Shown: positions 18,154 through 33,080, counted from the stretch's first letter. The stretch: DNA of 64,000 bases from Rhodococcus sp. 1163 (GCF_002091985.1 NZ_MKKX01000038.1:372001-436000); one strand, 5' to 3'. Program-made: numbers and translations. The notes: generated from the sequence alone by a model not told the origin.

Positions 18154-19337
18154 GTGCTGCGCTGGATAACTGCCGGAGAATCTCACGGCCCTGCCCTCGT
18201 GTCCATCCTCGAAGGAATGGTCGCGGGTGTCGAAGTGACCTCGGACGACATTGCCGATCAGTTGGCTCGCCGCCGACTGGGCTACGGACGCGGTGCCCGG
18301 ATGAAGTTCGAGGCCGACAAGGTGACGATCACCGGTGGTGTGCGTCATGGTCGGACCATCGGTGGCCCGATTGCCATCGAAGTAGGCAACACCGAGTGGC
18401 CCAAATGGGAACAGGTCATGTCCGCGGACCCGGTGGACCCTTCGGTTCTCGACGCGTTGGCGCGGAACGCTCCGTTGACCAGGCCCCGTCCCGGGCATGC
18501 CGATTACTCGGGAATGTTGAAATACGGGTTCGGCGACGCCAGGCCGGTTCTCGAACGGGCGAGTGCCCGTGAAACTGCCGCGCGGGTTGCGATCGGCACT
18601 GTTGCGCGCAGCTTCTTGAAACAGGCACTCGGCGTCGATGTCGTCTCCCACGTCATTTCCATCGGCGCATCGGACCCCTACGTCGGTCCACCGCCGTCCG
18701 GTAACGATCTCGACGCGATCGATGCGAGCCCGGTGCGAGCCTTCGATGCAGCTTCCGGTGAGTCGATGATCGCCGAGATCGAGGCTGCGAAGCGAGACGG
18801 CGACACCCTCGGCGGCGTCGTCGAGGTCGTTGTACATGGCCTTCCTGTCGGGCTCGGATCGTTCGTCAGCGGAGATCGCAAGCTCGATGCGCGACTTGCT
18901 GCAGCGCTCATGGGAATTCAGGCGATCAAGGGCGTCGAGGTAGGTGACGGTTTCGAAACGGCCCGTCGTCGTGGCAGCGCCGCGCACGACGAGATCACCC
19001 CGGGCCCGGACGGGATCCTGCGATCGACCAACCGTGCAGGTGGTATCGAAGGTGGCATGACCAACGGGGAGCCTCTTCGTGTCCGGGCAGCGATGAAACC
19101 GATCTCTACTGTTCCTCGCGCGCTCGCAACGGTAGACATGTCGACCGGCGAAGAAGCGGTCGCGATCCATCAACGCTCCGATGTATGTGCGGTACCCGCT
19201 GCGGGTGTCGTAGCCGAGACGATGGTAGCTCTCGTCGTGGCGCAGGCAGTGCTCGAGAAGTTCGGTGGCGATTCGTTGGCGGAGACGACGAGCAACGTAG
19301 CGCATTACCTGAAGGGCAACGCCGCCCGACCACCACG

Positions 19338-19341
<4 letters not shown>
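18154..19341 (+). CDS. aroC: chorismate synthase
   Basis: 395 residues. Converts EPSP to chorismate with reduced FMN. The N-terminal signature is [16 protein letters not shown], and [19 protein letters not shown] follows near residue 40. The FMN/substrate stretches [12 protein letters not shown] and [12 protein letters not shown] are near 108-145, and [13 protein letters not shown] is near 290. The GTG start follows GATGAGG at 4-nt spacing. The stop overlaps the aroK ATG (ATGA), so the two are coupled. Confidence 0.97.
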
Positions 19342-21024
<1,683 letters not shown>

Positions 21025-21046
21025 TCGAGGCGCGATCCGAATGGAA

Positions 21047-21094
21047 AATCCCCCCTGTATTTTCGGCCCATGGGTCGAAAATACAGGGGGGATT
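21047..21094. terminator. bidirectional terminator after aroB
   Basis: A perfect 19-bp stem (21047-21065 with 21076-21094; CCCCCCTGTATTTTCG in the left arm) encloses a 10-nt loop. On the minus strand it is followed by TTTTCCATTC-type sequence. It lies between the convergent aroB and the four-TM protein gene and serves both. Confidence 0.85.
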
Positions 21095-21109
21095 CCTTGT
21101 GTTCGAGAG

Positions 21110-21766
21110 TCAGTGTTCGGAAGGATGCTCGCCGTGTGAAGTGCCCTTCGGGTCCTCGGCGTCGGGCTGCACAGCCTGGAACACCTCGGTGTCCGCGTTG
21201 TCGTCGGCCCATCGATTCTGGTCCGCTACCGAACTCTGGTCTGCCGCCGAACTCTGGTTCGAGGCGGTAGTCCCTGCGCCGACCAGATGACGATCGTGGC
21301 GTTCCTGTTCGTGTTCGGCATCGGATGTCGCGAGCTTCTTCTTTGCCTCGCGTCCGACGAGCAGGCGGCCCAGGAACACCGAGATGGTCGCCGGGATGAA
21401 GATCAGAAGAATGGTGAACGCTGCACCCGAGGTCATCTCGAAGAACAGTGAGTTCTGGCCGAGACTGAAGTCCACTATCAGCCCGATCAGCCATGCGAGC
21501 AGTCCAGCGAGCAGACCGCCGACAATTGCTGCCTTGAGCCACAGCATCGTCAGATCGGCGCCGTAATCCGGGTCCGGGTTTGCGCGACGGTCACGAATAC
21601 CGTCGATACCAGCCCACACGATGACTGCGAGCAAGACCACAGCCAAGCCCAACCATCGAAGCTGCGAACCATGCAACGGCCACTGCGCAACTGCCAAACC
21701 CAGCAGAATTCGCACTCCGACGTTGATCAGTCCCATTCCGATTCCGCGTACCACCCACCCTGTCAT
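21110..21766 (-). CDS. B-4DMT-type small membrane protein
   Basis: 218 residues from ATG 21766 (MTGWVVRGIGMGLINVGVRI). The upstream frame stays open but the -10 box sits 7 nt before this ATG. Four membrane helices lie at about 5-25, 33-55, 75-100 and 115-140, followed by a charged cytoplasmic tail of about 75 residues with Asn/Gln/Ser-rich repeats (SSAADQSSVADQ). The first part matches what actinobacterial annotation calls the B-4DMT (four-TM drug/metabolite transporter-like) family, from memory. The transported compound, if any, is unknown. Divergent from pepQ, as in mycobacteria. Confidence 0.72.
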   Translation of the reverse strand: MTGWVVRGIGMGLINVGVRILLGLAVAQWPLHGSQLRWLGLAVVLLAVIVWAGIDGIRDRRANPDPDYGADLTMLWLKAAIVGGLLAGLLAWLIGLIVDFSLGQNSLFFEMTSGAAFTILLIFIPATISVFLGRLLVGREAKKKLATSDAEHEQERHDRHLVGAGTTASNQSSAADQSSVADQNRWADDNADTEVFQAVQPDAEDPKGTSHGEHPSEH

Positions 21767-21773
21767 GGGGGAC

Positions 21774-21779
21774 AGCGTA
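21774..21779 (-). promoter_or_regulatory. -10 box, leaderless four-TM protein gene
   Basis: On the minus strand TACGCT is followed by GTCCCCC and the ATG. The 7-nt gap is purely pyrimidine apart from one G, so no ribosome site is possible there; a leaderless transcript is the simplest reading. Confidence 0.5.
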
Positions 21780-21859
21780 TCCGCTTCGGGGCGGCACTGT
21801 GGCGCGCCCCACACAAACTGCGTCTTCGCGTCGCCCAAAGGTCGAACGTGCGACGGCGG

Positions 21860-21865
21860 TACGTT
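21860..21865 (+). promoter_or_regulatory. -10 box, leaderless pepQ
   Basis: TACGTT ends 6 nt before the ATG at 21872. The divergent leaderless gene starts 105 bp away, so both promoters share a short region. Confidence 0.5.
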
Positions 21866-21871
21866 GTAGGA

Positions 21872-22975
21872 ATGCCTGCAGATTTCGCTGCCCGTCGCTC
21901 GGCTCTTCGACAGTCCTTGATCGCGAAGGAACTCGACTCTCTTCTGGTCACAGATCTGCTGAACATTCGGTATCTCACCGGGTTCACTGGATCGAACGCA
22001 GCGTTGATCGTCGGAACCGGTGATTCTTCACCGAATGAAACCAGAACCGTCATCTGCACGGACGGCCGATATCTCAGTCAAGTCGCCGAGCAAGTCCCCG
22101 ATCTTCGTGCAGTGATCGACCGGTCTTCGGCGGCACATCTGCTGGCGAGCGAATATGCGCCGCGGGGCGCTGCCATCGGATTCGAGAGCCATGTCGTGAC
22201 CGTCGATCAGCATCGAGGATGGAGTGAGGGAAATGCCTCGCTCGATCTGGTGTGCAGTCCCGGTCTCGTCGAAGAACTTCGAATGGTGAAGGACGAGTAC
22301 GAAATCGGCTTGCTACGCGAGGCCTGCCGCGCGGCCGACGACGCTTTTGCCGTGCTCGTCGAGCGTGGTTCGATTCGGCCTGGCCGTACCGAACTTGCCG
22401 TGGCACGTGAACTGGAGTCGCTGATGGTCGAACACGGCGCGGACGGGATTTCCTTCGAGACGATCGTGGCGACGGGTGCGCATTCCGCGGTGCCGCATCA
22501 CCGACCCACTGCAGCAATCCTGGAATCGGGCGACTTCGTGAAGTTCGATTTCGGCGCGCTCGTCGGTGGATATCACTCGGATATGACCCGAACGGTGGCC
22601 ATCGGGAGCCCAGCGGATTGGCAGCGAGATGTGTACGACTTGGTTCTGCGCGCTCAGACGGCTGGAAGGAATGCGCTCGTCCCTGGTGTGAGCACTGCAT
22701 CTGTGGACGCTGCCGCGCGATCGGTCATCGAAGAAGCCGGGTATGGCGAACTGTTTCTGCACGGACTCGGCCACGGCGTCGGATTGGAGATCCACGAAGC
22801 GCCGGGAATCGCACGCACGAGCACCGGTACACTGCAGTGCGGTGCTGCTGTGACTGTAGAACCGGGTGTGTACTTCTCAGGGCGCGGAGGCGTTCGGATC
22901 GAAGACACACTCATCGTCCGCCCCGGCGGTCCTGAGCTTCTCACCATGACCAGCAAGCAACTCACTCTCGTGTGA
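21872..22975 (+). CDS. pepQ: Xaa-Pro peptidase, M24 family
   Basis: 367 residues from ATG 21872; the longer open frame upstream is ignored because the promoter lies just before this ATG. The N-terminal creatinase-like domain (1-130) contains NIRYLTGFTGSNAALIV. The C-terminal pita-bread domain has the five metal ligands: Asp in VKFDFGALVGGY, Asp in HSDMTRT, His in HGLGHGVGLEIHE, Glu in VTVEPGVYF and Glu in GVRIEDT. It is an intact dimetal aminopeptidase P/prolidase that cleaves X-Pro bonds. It is followed by efp 54 nt downstream. This fits a recurrent pairing of a proline peptidase with EF-P, the factor for polyproline translation. Confidence 0.93.
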   Translation: MPADFAARRSALRQSLIAKELDSLLVTDLLNIRYLTGFTGSNAALIVGTGDSSPNETRTVICTDGRYLSQVAEQVPDLRAVIDRSSAAHLLASEYAPRGAAIGFESHVVTVDQHRGWSEGNASLDLVCSPGLVEELRMVKDEYEIGLLREACRAADDAFAVLVERGSIRPGRTELAVARELESLMVEHGADGISFETIVATGAHSAVPHHRPTAAILESGDFVKFDFGALVGGYHSDMTRTVAIGSPADWQRDVYDLVLRAQTAGRNALVPGVSTASVDAAARSVIEEAGYGELFLHGLGHGVGLEIHEAPGIARTSTGTLQCGAAVTVEPGVYFSGRGGVRIEDTLIVRPGGPELLTMTSKQLTLV

Positions 22976-23029
22976 CATCACGGTCACTGCGAGATAAGAA
23001 CACGCGAACACGAGGAGACATAAAAGCCA

Positions 23030-23593
23030 GTGGCTTCCACCAGCGATTTCAAGAATGGTCTCGTCCTCAGCATCGATAACCAGTTGTGGACGATCACCGA
23101 ATTTCAGCATGTGAAGCCGGGTAAGGGCCCCGCGTTCGTGCGCACCAAACTCAAGAACGTCCTGTCCGGCAAAGTTGTCGACAAGACCTTCAATGCCGGC
23201 GTCAAGGTCGAGACGGCCACGGTCGATCGTCGTGACATGACGTACCTGTACCACGACGGCACCGATTACGTCTTCATGGACGGTGACACCTTCGACCAGC
23301 TCGCCATCCCGGAGGCAACGGTCGGCGACGGCGCTCGTTTCCTGCTCGAGAACCTTCGGGTTCAGATCGCGATGCACGAGGGGGCACCGCTTTACGTGGA
23401 GCTACCTGTGACGGTCGAACTCGAGGTCAAGCACACCGATCCGGGCCTGCAGGGCGACCGGTCGACCGGAGGCACGAAGCCGGCCACTTTGGAGACCGGC
23501 GCCGAGATCTCGGTTCCGCTGTTCATCAACACCGGTGACAAGCTGAAGGTCGATTCGCGCGACGGAAACTACCTTGGGCGTGTGAATTCCTAA
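23030..23593 (+). CDS. efp: translation elongation factor P
   Basis: 187 residues, GTG start. Three beta-barrel domains; relieves ribosome stalling at polyproline. The loop that enters the peptidyl transferase centre reads KPGKGPA with K32 at the modifiable position and Pro34 after it. This is the unmodified or differently modified actinobacterial-type loop; no EpmA/EpmB genes are seen. The C-terminus [14 protein letters not shown] is typical. AGGAG precedes the start by an unusually long 12-14 nt. nusB starts 1 nt after the stop. The window's Pro-repeat proteins (7282, 8440) would be expected clients. Confidence 0.97.
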   Translation: MASTSDFKNGLVLSIDNQLWTITEFQHVKPGKGPAFVRTKLKNVLSGKVVDKTFNAGVKVETATVDRRDMTYLYHDGTDYVFMDGDTFDQLAIPEATVGDGARFLLENLRVQIAMHEGAPLYVELPVTVELEVKHTDPGLQGDRSTGGTKPATLETGAEISVPLFINTGDKLKVDSRDGNYLGRVNS

Positions 23594-23594
23594 C

Positions 23595-24170
23595 GTGTCG
23601 TCCAAGAAGGCAGCAGCGCGCACCGAGCCTGTGAAGAAGCTCGGTGCGCGCCACAAGGCCCGCAAGCGCGCTGTAGATTTCCTGTTCGAGGCAGAGGCAC
23701 GGGACACCGATCCGGTGGACCTCGCCAAAGAACGCATCGAGCTTGCTCGCGCGGACGATTCGATCGCCCCCGTGAGTGAGTACACCGAGACCTTGGTGGT
23801 CGGTGTGGCCGAGAACTTGGATCGACTCGATGGTGTGATCTCGGATCATCTCAACGACTGGACACTCAAGCGGCTGCCCGCGGTGGATCGTGCGATTCTG
23901 CGCGTTGCGGTATGGGAGTTGTTCCACGCTGTCGACGTTCCCCCCGTCGTCGCTGTGGACGAAGCGGTCGAACTCGCCAAGCAGTTGTCCACCGACGATT
24001 CACCGTCGTTCGTCAACGGTGTGCTAGGCCAAATCGTACTCGTCGCGCCGCAGGTTCGCGCGGCAGCAGCGGCGGTGTCTTCGCGTGTTGCAACACCCAG
24101 TTCTCAGCCGGATGGCACTGGCGAAGACACCTCATCGGTCGAAAACCGAGAGCGCGCTTCCGACGAGTAA
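23595..24170 (+). CDS. nusB: transcription antitermination factor NusB
   Basis: 191 residues, GTG start directly after the efp stop. The all-helical NusB core begins at [20 protein letters not shown]. The conserved [16 protein letters not shown] and [25 protein letters not shown] segments follow at about 95-150. A C-terminal tail of about 30 polar residues ([20 protein letters not shown]) exceeds the E. coli protein and is typical of actinobacterial NusB. It binds boxA RNA with NusE for rRNA antitermination. Confidence 0.95.
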   Translation: MSSKKAAARTEPVKKLGARHKARKRAVDFLFEAEARDTDPVDLAKERIELARADDSIAPVSEYTETLVVGVAENLDRLDGVISDHLNDWTLKRLPAVDRAILRVAVWELFHAVDVPPVVAVDEAVELAKQLSTDDSPSFVNGVLGQIVLVAPQVRAAAAAVSSRVATPSSQPDGTGEDTSSVENRERASDE

Positions 24171-24221
24171 TGTCCGTCACGCCAGGCTGCCCCGGCAGTG
24201 CTCGAGGGCATGATGCATTGC

Positions 24222-24227
24222 TAGGCT
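24222..24227 (+). promoter_or_regulatory. putative -10 box of the pyr operon
   Basis: TAGGCT would start transcription near 24234, giving a leader of about 55 nt that contains the PyrR-binding loop and AGGAGG. No good -35. Confidence 0.4.
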
Positions 24228-24251
24228 GTCCAATTGTCAGACATCCTTTAA

Positions 24252-25827
<1,576 letters not shown>

Positions 25828-25831
<4 letters not shown>

Positions 25832-27129
25832 GCGTTGTACTCACCGGTGTGCTCGTCTACGGCGAGGGTCCGGAAACAGACATACTGATCGAAGACGGTC
25901 AGATCGTGGCGATCGGGACAGATCTCGATGCCGGTGACGCCGAGGTCGTCGATGCGCGCGGACAGATCGTTCTGCCCGGTTTCGTCGACCTGCACACGCA
26001 CCTGCGTGAACCCGGCCGCGAAGACACCGAGACCATCGAAACCGGTTCGGCTGCTGCCGCGCTCGGCGGCTACACCGCTGTGTTCGCGATGGCGAACACG
26101 TCCCCGGTCGCCGACTCGGTGGTGGTGACCGATTACGTGTGGCGGCGCGGTCAAGAGGTCGGCCTCGTGGACGTGCATCCGGTAGGTGCCGTCACCGTCG
26201 GACTCGAAGGAAAGCAACTCGCCGAGATGGCGATCATGGCCGCGGGCGTAGGCAAGGTACGCATGTTCTCCGACGACGGGCATTGCGTCGACGATCCTTT
26301 GATCATGCGGCGCGCGCTCGAGTATTCGAGTTCGCTCGGAGTGCTGATTGCACAACACGCGGAGGAGCCGCGGCTGACGGTCGGGTCCATCGCGCACGAA
26401 GGCCCGACGGCCGCGCGACTGGGACTGGCAGGCTGGCCGCGAGCAGCGGAAGAGTCGATCGTCGCCCGCGACGCTCTTCTCGCGCGGGACGCCGGTGCGA
26501 GGGTCCACATTTGCCACGCATCCACTGCGGGAACCGTCGCCCTGCTCGCGTGGGCACGCAGTCAGGGCATTTCCATCACCGCCGAGGTGACCCCGCATCA
26601 CTTGCTTCTCGACGACTCTCGGCTCGAAACGTACGACGCGATCAACCGGGTGAATCCGCCTTTGCGTGAGACATCCGATGTCGAGGCCCTACGGCGCGGT
26701 CTGGCCGACGGCACAATCGACTGCGTGGCGACCGACCACGCGCCTCACGCCGAACAGGACAAGTGCTGCGAGTTCGCGCAGGCAAAGCCTGGGATGCTCG
26801 GGTTGGAGACCGCACTGTCCATTGTCGTGCAGACGATGGTCGAGCCGGGACTACTCGACTGGCGCGGAGTTGCCCGAGTCATGAGCGAGCGGCCGGCGGA
26901 GATCGTGGGATTGCCGGATCAGGGCCGGCCTATCGAGGTCGGTGAGATCGCAAATCTCACCGTCGTGGATCCGAAAGCAAGCTGGACCGTCACGGGAAAG
27001 AACTTGGCGAGTGTCGCCGACAACACACCGTTCGAATCGATGACGTTCTCGGCAAAAGTGACCACCACGCTGCTACGCGGGCGAATCACCGCACGCGACG
27101 GTGTGATCCGAACGCCGACAGGAGCGTAA
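25828..27129 (+). CDS. pyrC: dihydroorotase
   Basis: 433 residues, the long amidohydrolase-type (class I) dihydroorotase. Metal ligands are seen in [10 protein letters not shown] near residue 60, the Asp in the second metal site region, the histidines in QHAEE and HICHAST, and the catalytic Asp in [12 protein letters not shown] near 305. The chain therefore looks active rather than the non-catalytic PyrC' type. It overlaps pyrB by 4 nt. Confidence 0.96.
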
Positions 27130-27134
27130 GGGAC

Positions 27135-27671
27135 ATGGACAGAGTTCTCATCGTCGTCGCGTTCGTCGTGTTCTGGGTCCTGATGATCGCGTTGATCTTC
27201 TGGGGCTGGCGCGGACGGCAGAAACGACAGGCAGATCGAATCGGCACTTTCCCGGAGGTGCCGTCGGATGTCGGTAGCACGGTGCTCGAGCCGTCGACGG
27301 GTCTCTATGTCGGCAGCACCATAGCGCCGAGCTGGCAGGACCGAATCGCGGTCGGCGACATCGGCCATCGGGCCACCGCCGAACTCTCCCGGCACCAGCA
27401 CGGCATCTTGTTGGTACGAACCGGCGAATCCACTATCTGGATTCCCGAGGAGTCGATTCGCGCAATCCGAACCGAGCGCGGACTCGCAGGCAAGGTCATG
27501 AGCAAGGACGGGCTTCTGGTGATCCGTTGGGAATTGCCCACGGGCACCGAAATAGACACCGGATTTCGCGCCGACGACAAATTTGTCTACCCGGCGTGGG
27601 TCGAGGCAGACACAAATACTGATTCCGGCTCGAGTGCCGGTACAGATGATTCGAAGGAGACACCCGCGTGA
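27135..27671 (+). CDS. PH-like domain membrane protein in the pyr operon
   Basis: 178 residues. One strong N-terminal membrane helix (about 3-25, ending in GWRGRQKRQ, so the bulk is cytoplasmic). A beta-rich PH-like region at about 55-150 contains [25 protein letters not shown], and an acidic Ser/Thr tail ([15 protein letters not shown]) ends the protein. No catalytic motif. It starts 5 nt after pyrC and overlaps carA by 4 nt, so it is made with the pathway enzymes. The same unit is in mycobacteria (Rv1382). Function unknown; tethering or regulating pyrimidine enzymes at the membrane is speculation. Confidence 0.82.
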   Translation: MDRVLIVVAFVVFWVLMIALIFWGWRGRQKRQADRIGTFPEVPSDVGSTVLEPSTGLYVGSTIAPSWQDRIAVGDIGHRATAELSRHQHGILLVRTGESTIWIPEESIRAIRTERGLAGKVMSKDGLLVIRWELPTGTEIDTGFRADDKFVYPAWVEADTNTDSGSSAGTDDSKETPA

Positions 27672-28798
27672 GCAGCGCAGTTCTTGTTCTGGAGGACGGC
27701 CGGACGTTTCGCGGCACAGCTTTCGGAGCCGAAGGTAGAACTCTCGGCGAGGCAGTGTTCTGCACCGGAATGACCGGCTATCAGGAAACCCTCACCGATC
27801 CCAGTTACCACCGCCAGATCGTGGTGGCCACCGCGCCCCAAATCGGCAACACGGGCTGGAACCAAGAGGACGGTGAAGCCTCCAGCGCAAGCGACCCCAA
27901 CAAAATCTGGGTGGCAGGCTACGTCGTTCGCGATCCAGCGCGCCGTCCGTCGAGCTGGCGTTCGACCGGCACGCTTCAGGACGAGCTCGAGAAACAGAAT
28001 GTCGTCGGCATAGCGGGCATCGACACCCGCGCGCTGGTACGTCACCTCCGCACCCGCGGATCCATGCGCGCAGGCGTGTTCTCCGGAGATGCGCTCGGAA
28101 GTACAGACGAGATGCTCGAGCAAGTACTCGGTCAGCCGTCGATGCTCGGAGCCGACCTCGCCGGCGAAGTGACAACGACTTCGAACTACACGATCGAGCC
28201 TGCAGGCGAGACTCGATTCACCGTCGTCGCAGTCGATCTCGGGATCAAGACGAACACTCCTCGCATGTTTGCCGAGCGCGGTGTCCGAGTGCACGTAGTG
28301 CCCTCGACGACGAGCATCGAGCAGATTCTGGAATTGAATCCGGACGGCGTCTTTCTATCGAACGGACCCGGGGACCCAGCGACTGCGGACTCCAGTGTTG
28401 CGCTCACCCTTAGCGTTCTCGAGCGGGATCTGCCACTCTTCGGCATCTGCTTCGGCAACCAGATCCTCGGACGTGCTCTCGGGCGCTCTACCTACAAGAT
28501 GAAATTCGGCCATCGCGGAATGAACATCCCGGTTATCGAACACACCACGGGCCGGATCGCTATCACTGCGCAGAACCACGGTTTCGCACTCGAAGGCGAG
28601 GCGGGCGAAGAATTCGACACCGACTTCGGCCGAGCGCGTGTCAGTCACACGTGCGCCAACGACGGCACCGTCGAAGGCGTCGAACTGTTGAGCGGGCGGG
28701 CGTTCTCCGTCCAGTACCACCCCGAGGCCGCGGCCGGTCCACATGACGCCGCATACCTCTTCGATCGTTTCACCAGCGTCCTTCAGGAGAAGAAGTAA
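27668..28798 (+). CDS. carA: carbamoyl-phosphate synthase small (glutaminase) chain
   Basis: 376 residues, GTG start overlapping the preceding stop. The class I glutamine amidotransferase domain in the C-terminal half has the nucleophile Cys in [16 protein letters not shown] near residue 260 and the His/Glu pair in [13 protein letters not shown] near 348. It delivers ammonia to CarB. The stop and the carB start share one base (TAATG). Confidence 0.97.
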   Translation: MSSAVLVLEDGRTFRGTAFGAEGRTLGEAVFCTGMTGYQETLTDPSYHRQIVVATAPQIGNTGWNQEDGEASSASDPNKIWVAGYVVRDPARRPSSWRSTGTLQDELEKQNVVGIAGIDTRALVRHLRTRGSMRAGVFSGDALGSTDEMLEQVLGQPSMLGADLAGEVTTTSNYTIEPAGETRFTVVAVDLGIKTNTPRMFAERGVRVHVVPSTTSIEQILELNPDGVFLSNGPGDPATADSSVALTLSVLERDLPLFGICFGNQILGRALGRSTYKMKFGHRGMNIPVIEHTTGRIAITAQNHGFALEGEAGEEFDTDFGRARVSHTCANDGTVEGVELLSGRAFSVQYHPEAAAGPHDAAYLFDRFTSVLQEKK

Positions 28799-31700
28799 TG
28801 CCACGCCGCACAGACCTGAGCCATGTACTGGTCATCGGATCGGGGCCGATCGTGATCGGTCAGGCCTGCGAGTTCGACTATTCGGGAACCCAGGCTTGTC
28901 GCGTACTGCGCGAAGAGGGCCTGCGTGTCAGCCTGGTCAACTCCAACCCGGCGACGATCATGACCGACCCGGAATTCGCCGACGCGACCTACGTCGAGCC
29001 GATCACTGCCGAGTTCATCGAAAAGATCTTCGCCCGTGAGGCCGAACAGGGTCACCCGATCGAAGCTGTTCTCGCGACTCTCGGCGGTCAGACCGCCCTC
29101 AACGCGGCCGTCGCGTTGCACGAGCAGGGAATTCTGACCAAGTACGGTGTCGAGCTGATCGGCGCCGATTTCGACGCCATCCAGCGCGGCGAAGATCGAC
29201 AGAAGTTCAAGGACATCGTCGCCAAAGTCGGCGGCGAGTCCGCGAAGTCGGCTGTCTGCTACACGATGGACGAGGCACGAGCTGCCGTCGAAGAACTCGG
29301 TTTTCCTGTCGTCGTCCGCCCGTCGTTCACCATGGGCGGGCTCGGTTCCGGAATGGCATACAACGACACCGATTTGACGCGTATCGCCGGTGGCGGTCTG
29401 TCCGCCTCGCCGACCGCGAACGTCCTCATCGAGGAGTCGATCCTCGGCTGGAAAGAGTACGAACTCGAACTCATGCGGGACAGTCGCGACAACGTCGTGA
29501 TCGTCTGCTCCATCGAGAACGTCGATCCAGTCGGTGTGCACACCGGTGACTCGGTGACCGTAGCCCCGGCGATGACACTCACCGACCGCGAATACCAGGC
29601 CATGCGCGACCTCTCGATCGACATTCTGCGTGAGGTGGGCGTCGATACCGGCGGCTGCAACATTCAGTTCGCGATGGACCCTGCCGATGGCCGGCTCGTG
29701 GTCATCGAAATGAATCCGCGGGTGTCGCGGTCTTCGGCACTCGCATCGAAGGCGACGGGGTATCCGATCGCCAAGATGGCTGCCAAGCTCGCCATCGGTT
29801 ACACGCTCGACGAGATCGTCAACGACATCACCAGGGAAACGCCTGCGTGCTTCGAGCCCACTCTCGACTACGTCGTGGTCAAGGCGCCGAGGTTCGCATT
29901 CGAGAAGTTCCCGGGCGCGGACGGCACCCTCACCACCACGATGAAGTCCGTCGGTGAGGCGATGTCGATCGGACGCAACTTCACCGAGGCGTTCGGCAAG
30001 GTCATGCGTTCGCTCGAAACCAAGCGCGCGGGTTACTGGACAGGCCCGGAAGTGACCTGGCCGAGCGATGCCGAAGGCGATCCTGCCGAGGATCTGGAGG
30101 GACTGCTCGCTGATCTGGCCGTTCCGCAGGACGGCCGCATGTACGGCATCGAGAAGGCATTTGCTCTCGGCGCAACGGTCGAGCAATTGTTCGAGTCCAC
30201 CAAGATCGATCCGTGGTTCCTCGATCAATTCCAGCTGATCCACGAGCTCGGCAACGACATCCGCGGTGCGGCAGAGTTCGACGAAGCCCTTCTGCGTCAG
30301 GCGAAGTACCACGGACTCTCCGATCGTCAGATCGCCGCGCTCCGACCCGAACTCGGCGACGAAGACGGTGTCCGGGCTCTACGAGGCGAACTCGGAGTCC
30401 ACCCGGTCTACAAGACGGTCGACACCTGTGCCGCTGAATTCGAAGCGAAAACGCCGTATCACTACGGCACCTACGAACTCGATCCCGAAGCCGAGTCCGA
30501 GGTCACCGAGCAACGCGAACGCGACAAAGTCCTCATCCTCGGATCGGGACCGAACCGCATCGGCCAGGGCATCGAATTCGACTACTCGTGTGTCCACGCG
30601 GCGCAGACATTGTCCGAAGCCGGGTACGAGACGGTCATGATCAACTGCAACCCCGAAACCGTCTCCACCGACTACGACACGGCCGACCGCCTGTACTTCG
30701 AACCGCTCACCTTCGAGGACGTGCTCGAGGTCTACCGAGCCGAGGCACAATCGGGCACGGTAGCGGGCGTCATCGTTCAGCTCGGTGGCCAGACTCCACT
30801 CGGCCTGGCGAAACGGCTGAAAGCAGCGGGCGTTCCGATCGTCGGTACCAGCCCCGAAGCGATCGACCTCGCGGAGGACCGCGGTGAATTCGGCCGAGTC
30901 CTGAACGAAGCCGGGTTGCCTGCACCGAAATTCGGAACTGCAACGACCTTCGACGGCGCGCGCGACATCGCGGCACGCATCGGATACCCCGTGCTCGTAC
31001 GTCCCTCGTACGTTCTCGGAGGGCGCGGGATGGAAATCGTGTACGACGAGCCGTCACTGGCCGGGTACATCGACCGAGCGACCGAGATCTCGCACGACAG
31101 GCCCGTTCTCGTCGATCGCTTCCTCGAAGATGCCGTCGAAATCGATGTCGATGCGCTGTGCGACGGCACCGAGGTGTACCTCGGTGGGGTGATGGAACAC
31201 ATAGAGGAAGCCGGTATCCACTCCGGCGACTCGGCCTGTGCGCTTCCACCGATCACGCTCGGCAGAGCCGATATCGAGAACGTTCGTCGCTCGACCGAAC
31301 TTCTCGCGAAGGGGATCGGTGTCAAGGGACTTCTCAACGTTCAGTACGCACTCAAGGACGACATTCTGTATGTTCTGGAAGCGAATCCGCGTGCCAGTCG
31401 CACCGTGCCGTTCGTCTCGAAGGCGACGGCAGTGCAACTCGCGAAAGCATGTGCTCGGGTCATGATGGGCGAGTCGATTGCCGATCTACGCGCGAGCGGC
31501 ATGCTTCCTGCGGTCGGTGACGGCGGGACCACACCTCTCGATGCACCGATCGCCGTCAAGGAAGCGGTGTTGCCGTTCAACCGATTCCGTCGCGCCGACG
31601 GCACGGGCGTCGACACTCTGCTGAGTCCGGAGATGAAGTCCACCGGCGAGGTGATGGGAATCGACGCTGATTTCGGCACTGCGTTCGCCAAAAGTCAGAC

Positions 31701-32163
31701 CGCGGCATACGGATCGCTTCCACTCTCCGGTGCAGTGTTCGTATCCGTCGCCAACAAGGACAAGCGGTCCCTGATCTTTCCCGTCAAACGCCTTGCCGAC
31801 CTGGGGTTCACAATTCTCGCGACCGAGGGAACCGCAGAGGTTTTGCGGCGCAACGGGATCACCTGCGAGCAGGTGTTCAAGCAGTCCGGCGAGGAAGTCC
31901 CAGAAGGCAAAACGACGATCGTCGCTCGCATACTCGCCGGCGACATCGCGATGGTGATCAACACGCCTTACGGCAACTCGGGTCCGCGCGTCGACGGGTA
32001 CGAAATTCGAAGTGCGGCCGTGGCACAGAACATCCCGTGCATTACGACGGTCCAGGGTGCATCGGCAGCCGTGCAAGGTATCGAAGCCTCCATCGCAGGC
32101 GGCATCGGAGTTCGTTCGCTTCAGGATCTGCATGCCGCAATGGCCGGACGCGGTCAGGCATGA
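28798..32163 (+). CDS. carB: carbamoyl-phosphate synthase large chain
   Basis: 1121 residues. Two homologous ATP-grasp halves: the first opens with [20 protein letters not shown], the second near residue 580 with [19 protein letters not shown]-terminal MGS-like allosteric domain runs from about 980 ([14 protein letters not shown]) to the end and normally binds UMP or ornithine. Being in the pyr operon, it should be UMP-sensitive and also supply arginine synthesis. The inserted linker between halves is longer than in E. coli (1073 residues). Confidence 0.98.
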   Translation: MPRRTDLSHVLVIGSGPIVIGQACEFDYSGTQACRVLREEGLRVSLVNSNPATIMTDPEFADATYVEPITAEFIEKIFAREAEQGHPIEAVLATLGGQTALNAAVALHEQGILTKYGVELIGADFDAIQRGEDRQKFKDIVAKVGGESAKSAVCYTMDEARAAVEELGFPVVVRPSFTMGGLGSGMAYNDTDLTRIAGGGLSASPTANVLIEESILGWKEYELELMRDSRDNVVIVCSIENVDPVGVHTGDSVTVAPAMTLTDREYQAMRDLSIDILREVGVDTGGCNIQFAMDPADGRLVVIEMNPRVSRSSALASKATGYPIAKMAAKLAIGYTLDEIVNDITRETPACFEPTLDYVVVKAPRFAFEKFPGADGTLTTTMKSVGEAMSIGRNFTEAFGKVMRSLETKRAGYWTGPEVTWPSDAEGDPAEDLEGLLADLAVPQDGRMYGIEKAFALGATVEQLFESTKIDPWFLDQFQLIHELGNDIRGAAEFDEALLRQAKYHGLSDRQIAALRPELGDEDGVRALRGELGVHPVYKTVDTCAAEFEAKTPYHYGTYELDPEAESEVTEQRERDKVLILGSGPNRIGQGIEFDYSCVHAAQTLSEAGYETVMINCNPETVSTDYDTADRLYFEPLTFEDVLEVYRAEAQSGTVAGVIVQLGGQTPLGLAKRLKAAGVPIVGTSPEAIDLAEDRGEFGRVLNEAGLPAPKFGTATTFDGARDIAARIGYPVLVRPSYVLGGRGMEIVYDEPSLAGYIDRATEISHDRPVLVDRFLEDAVEIDVDALCDGTEVYLGGVMEHIEEAGIHSGDSACALPPITLGRADIENVRRSTELLAKGIGVKGLLNVQYALKDDILYVLEANPRASRTVPFVSKATAVQLAKACARVMMGESIADLRASGMLPAVGDGGTTPLDAPIAVKEAVLPFNRFRRADGTGVDTLLSPEMKSTGEVMGIDADFGTAFAKSQTAAYGSLPLSGAVFVSVANKDKRSLIFPVKRLADLGFTILATEGTAEVLRRNGITCEQVFKQSGEEVPEGKTTIVARILAGDIAMVINTPYGNSGPRVDGYEIRSAAVAQNIPCITTVQGASAAVQGIEASIAGGIGVRSLQDLHAAMAGRGQA

Positions 32164-32984
32164 CCGTGGGCGGGTGGTTGGATCGACTCCGCACCGCGAC
32201 CGCCTCACGGGGTCGACTCTGTGTCGGCATCGATCCGCATCCGGCACTGCTCGACGCGTGGGGTCTGCCCAGGAACGCCGACGGGCTGGAGGCATTCGCG
32301 GAGATATGCGTCGAGGCCTTCGTTGGTGAGATCGCCGTCGTGAAGCCTCAAGTCGCTTTCTTCGAGGCCTACGGCAGCGCAGGCTTCGCAGTGTTGGAAC
32401 GCACGATCACGGTGTTGCGGGACGCCGGCACGATGGTGATCGCCGACGCGAAGCGTGGGGATATCGGTACCACCATGCGCGCGTATGCGCAGACATGGCT
32501 GGGGGAGGAGAGCCCGTTGTCCTCGGATGCGGTGACGGTGTCGCCGTATCTGGGATTCGACTCCTTGACCGAGACGTTCGACGTGGCCTCGGCTCACGGG
32601 CGAGGCGTCTTCGTTCTCGCTCGGACGTCGAATCCGGAAGGTTCTTCGGTGCAGTTGGCCGAAAGCAACGAGCGATCGGTTGCGCAGGCGGTCGTCGACG
32701 GAGCACGAACCGTCGGTCGTGACGGTCTCGGCACGGTAGGCCTCGTGGTCGGTGCCACCCGAGATCACGGTCTGGACCTCGAGGGCTTCGGCGGACCGAT
32801 TCTCGCGCCGGGTCTCGGTGCCCAGGGCGCCGAGGTCGGCGACTTGAGGCACATCTTCGGGGATTGCAAGGATCTGCTGCTGCCCAGTTCGTCCCGCGGA
32901 GTGCTTGCTGCTGGGCCGACGGTCGGCGCCCTCCAGGACGCCGCTCGAACGCTGCGCGATGAGATCGAGACTGCCTTGGCTTAG
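32160..32984 (+). CDS. pyrF: orotidine 5'-phosphate decarboxylase (type 2)
   Basis: 274 residues from the ATG overlapping the carB stop. The catalytic motif [12 protein letters not shown] is near residue 98, and the phosphate-binding end of the barrel is [13 protein letters not shown] near 222. The length and the [14 protein letters not shown] opening are those of the subfamily common in actinobacteria. Last step of UMP synthesis. pyrD and pyrE are not in the window. Confidence 0.96.
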   Translation: MTVGGWLDRLRTATASRGRLCVGIDPHPALLDAWGLPRNADGLEAFAEICVEAFVGEIAVVKPQVAFFEAYGSAGFAVLERTITVLRDAGTMVIADAKRGDIGTTMRAYAQTWLGEESPLSSDAVTVSPYLGFDSLTETFDVASAHGRGVFVLARTSNPEGSSVQLAESNERSVAQAVVDGARTVGRDGLGTVGLVVGATRDHGLDLEGFGGPILAPGLGAQGAEVGDLRHIFGDCKDLLLPSSSRGVLAAGPTVGALQDAARTLRDEIETALA

Positions 32985-33074
32985 CTCACCGGCCGAAAGC
33001 GCTCGGCGGTGGGGGTGGGTTCGCGAACTCCGTCGAGCGTGGGTACCGTCGCTGTCGTTGCAGGTTACCGCTGG

Positions 33075-33080
33075 TATACC
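33075..33080 (+). promoter_or_regulatory. putative -10 box of mihF
   Basis: TATACC with TG two bases upstream (extended -10) lies in the 149-bp gap after pyrF. TSS near 33087 would give a leader of about 47 nt with GGAGGA before the GTG. A short GTGCA/TGCAC inverted repeat follows at 33090-33105. Confidence 0.35.

Noticed and set aside
28783-30312. 509-codon minus-strand frame opposite carB
   Set aside because: A shadow of carB's GC-rich third positions; carB is unambiguous on the plus strand.
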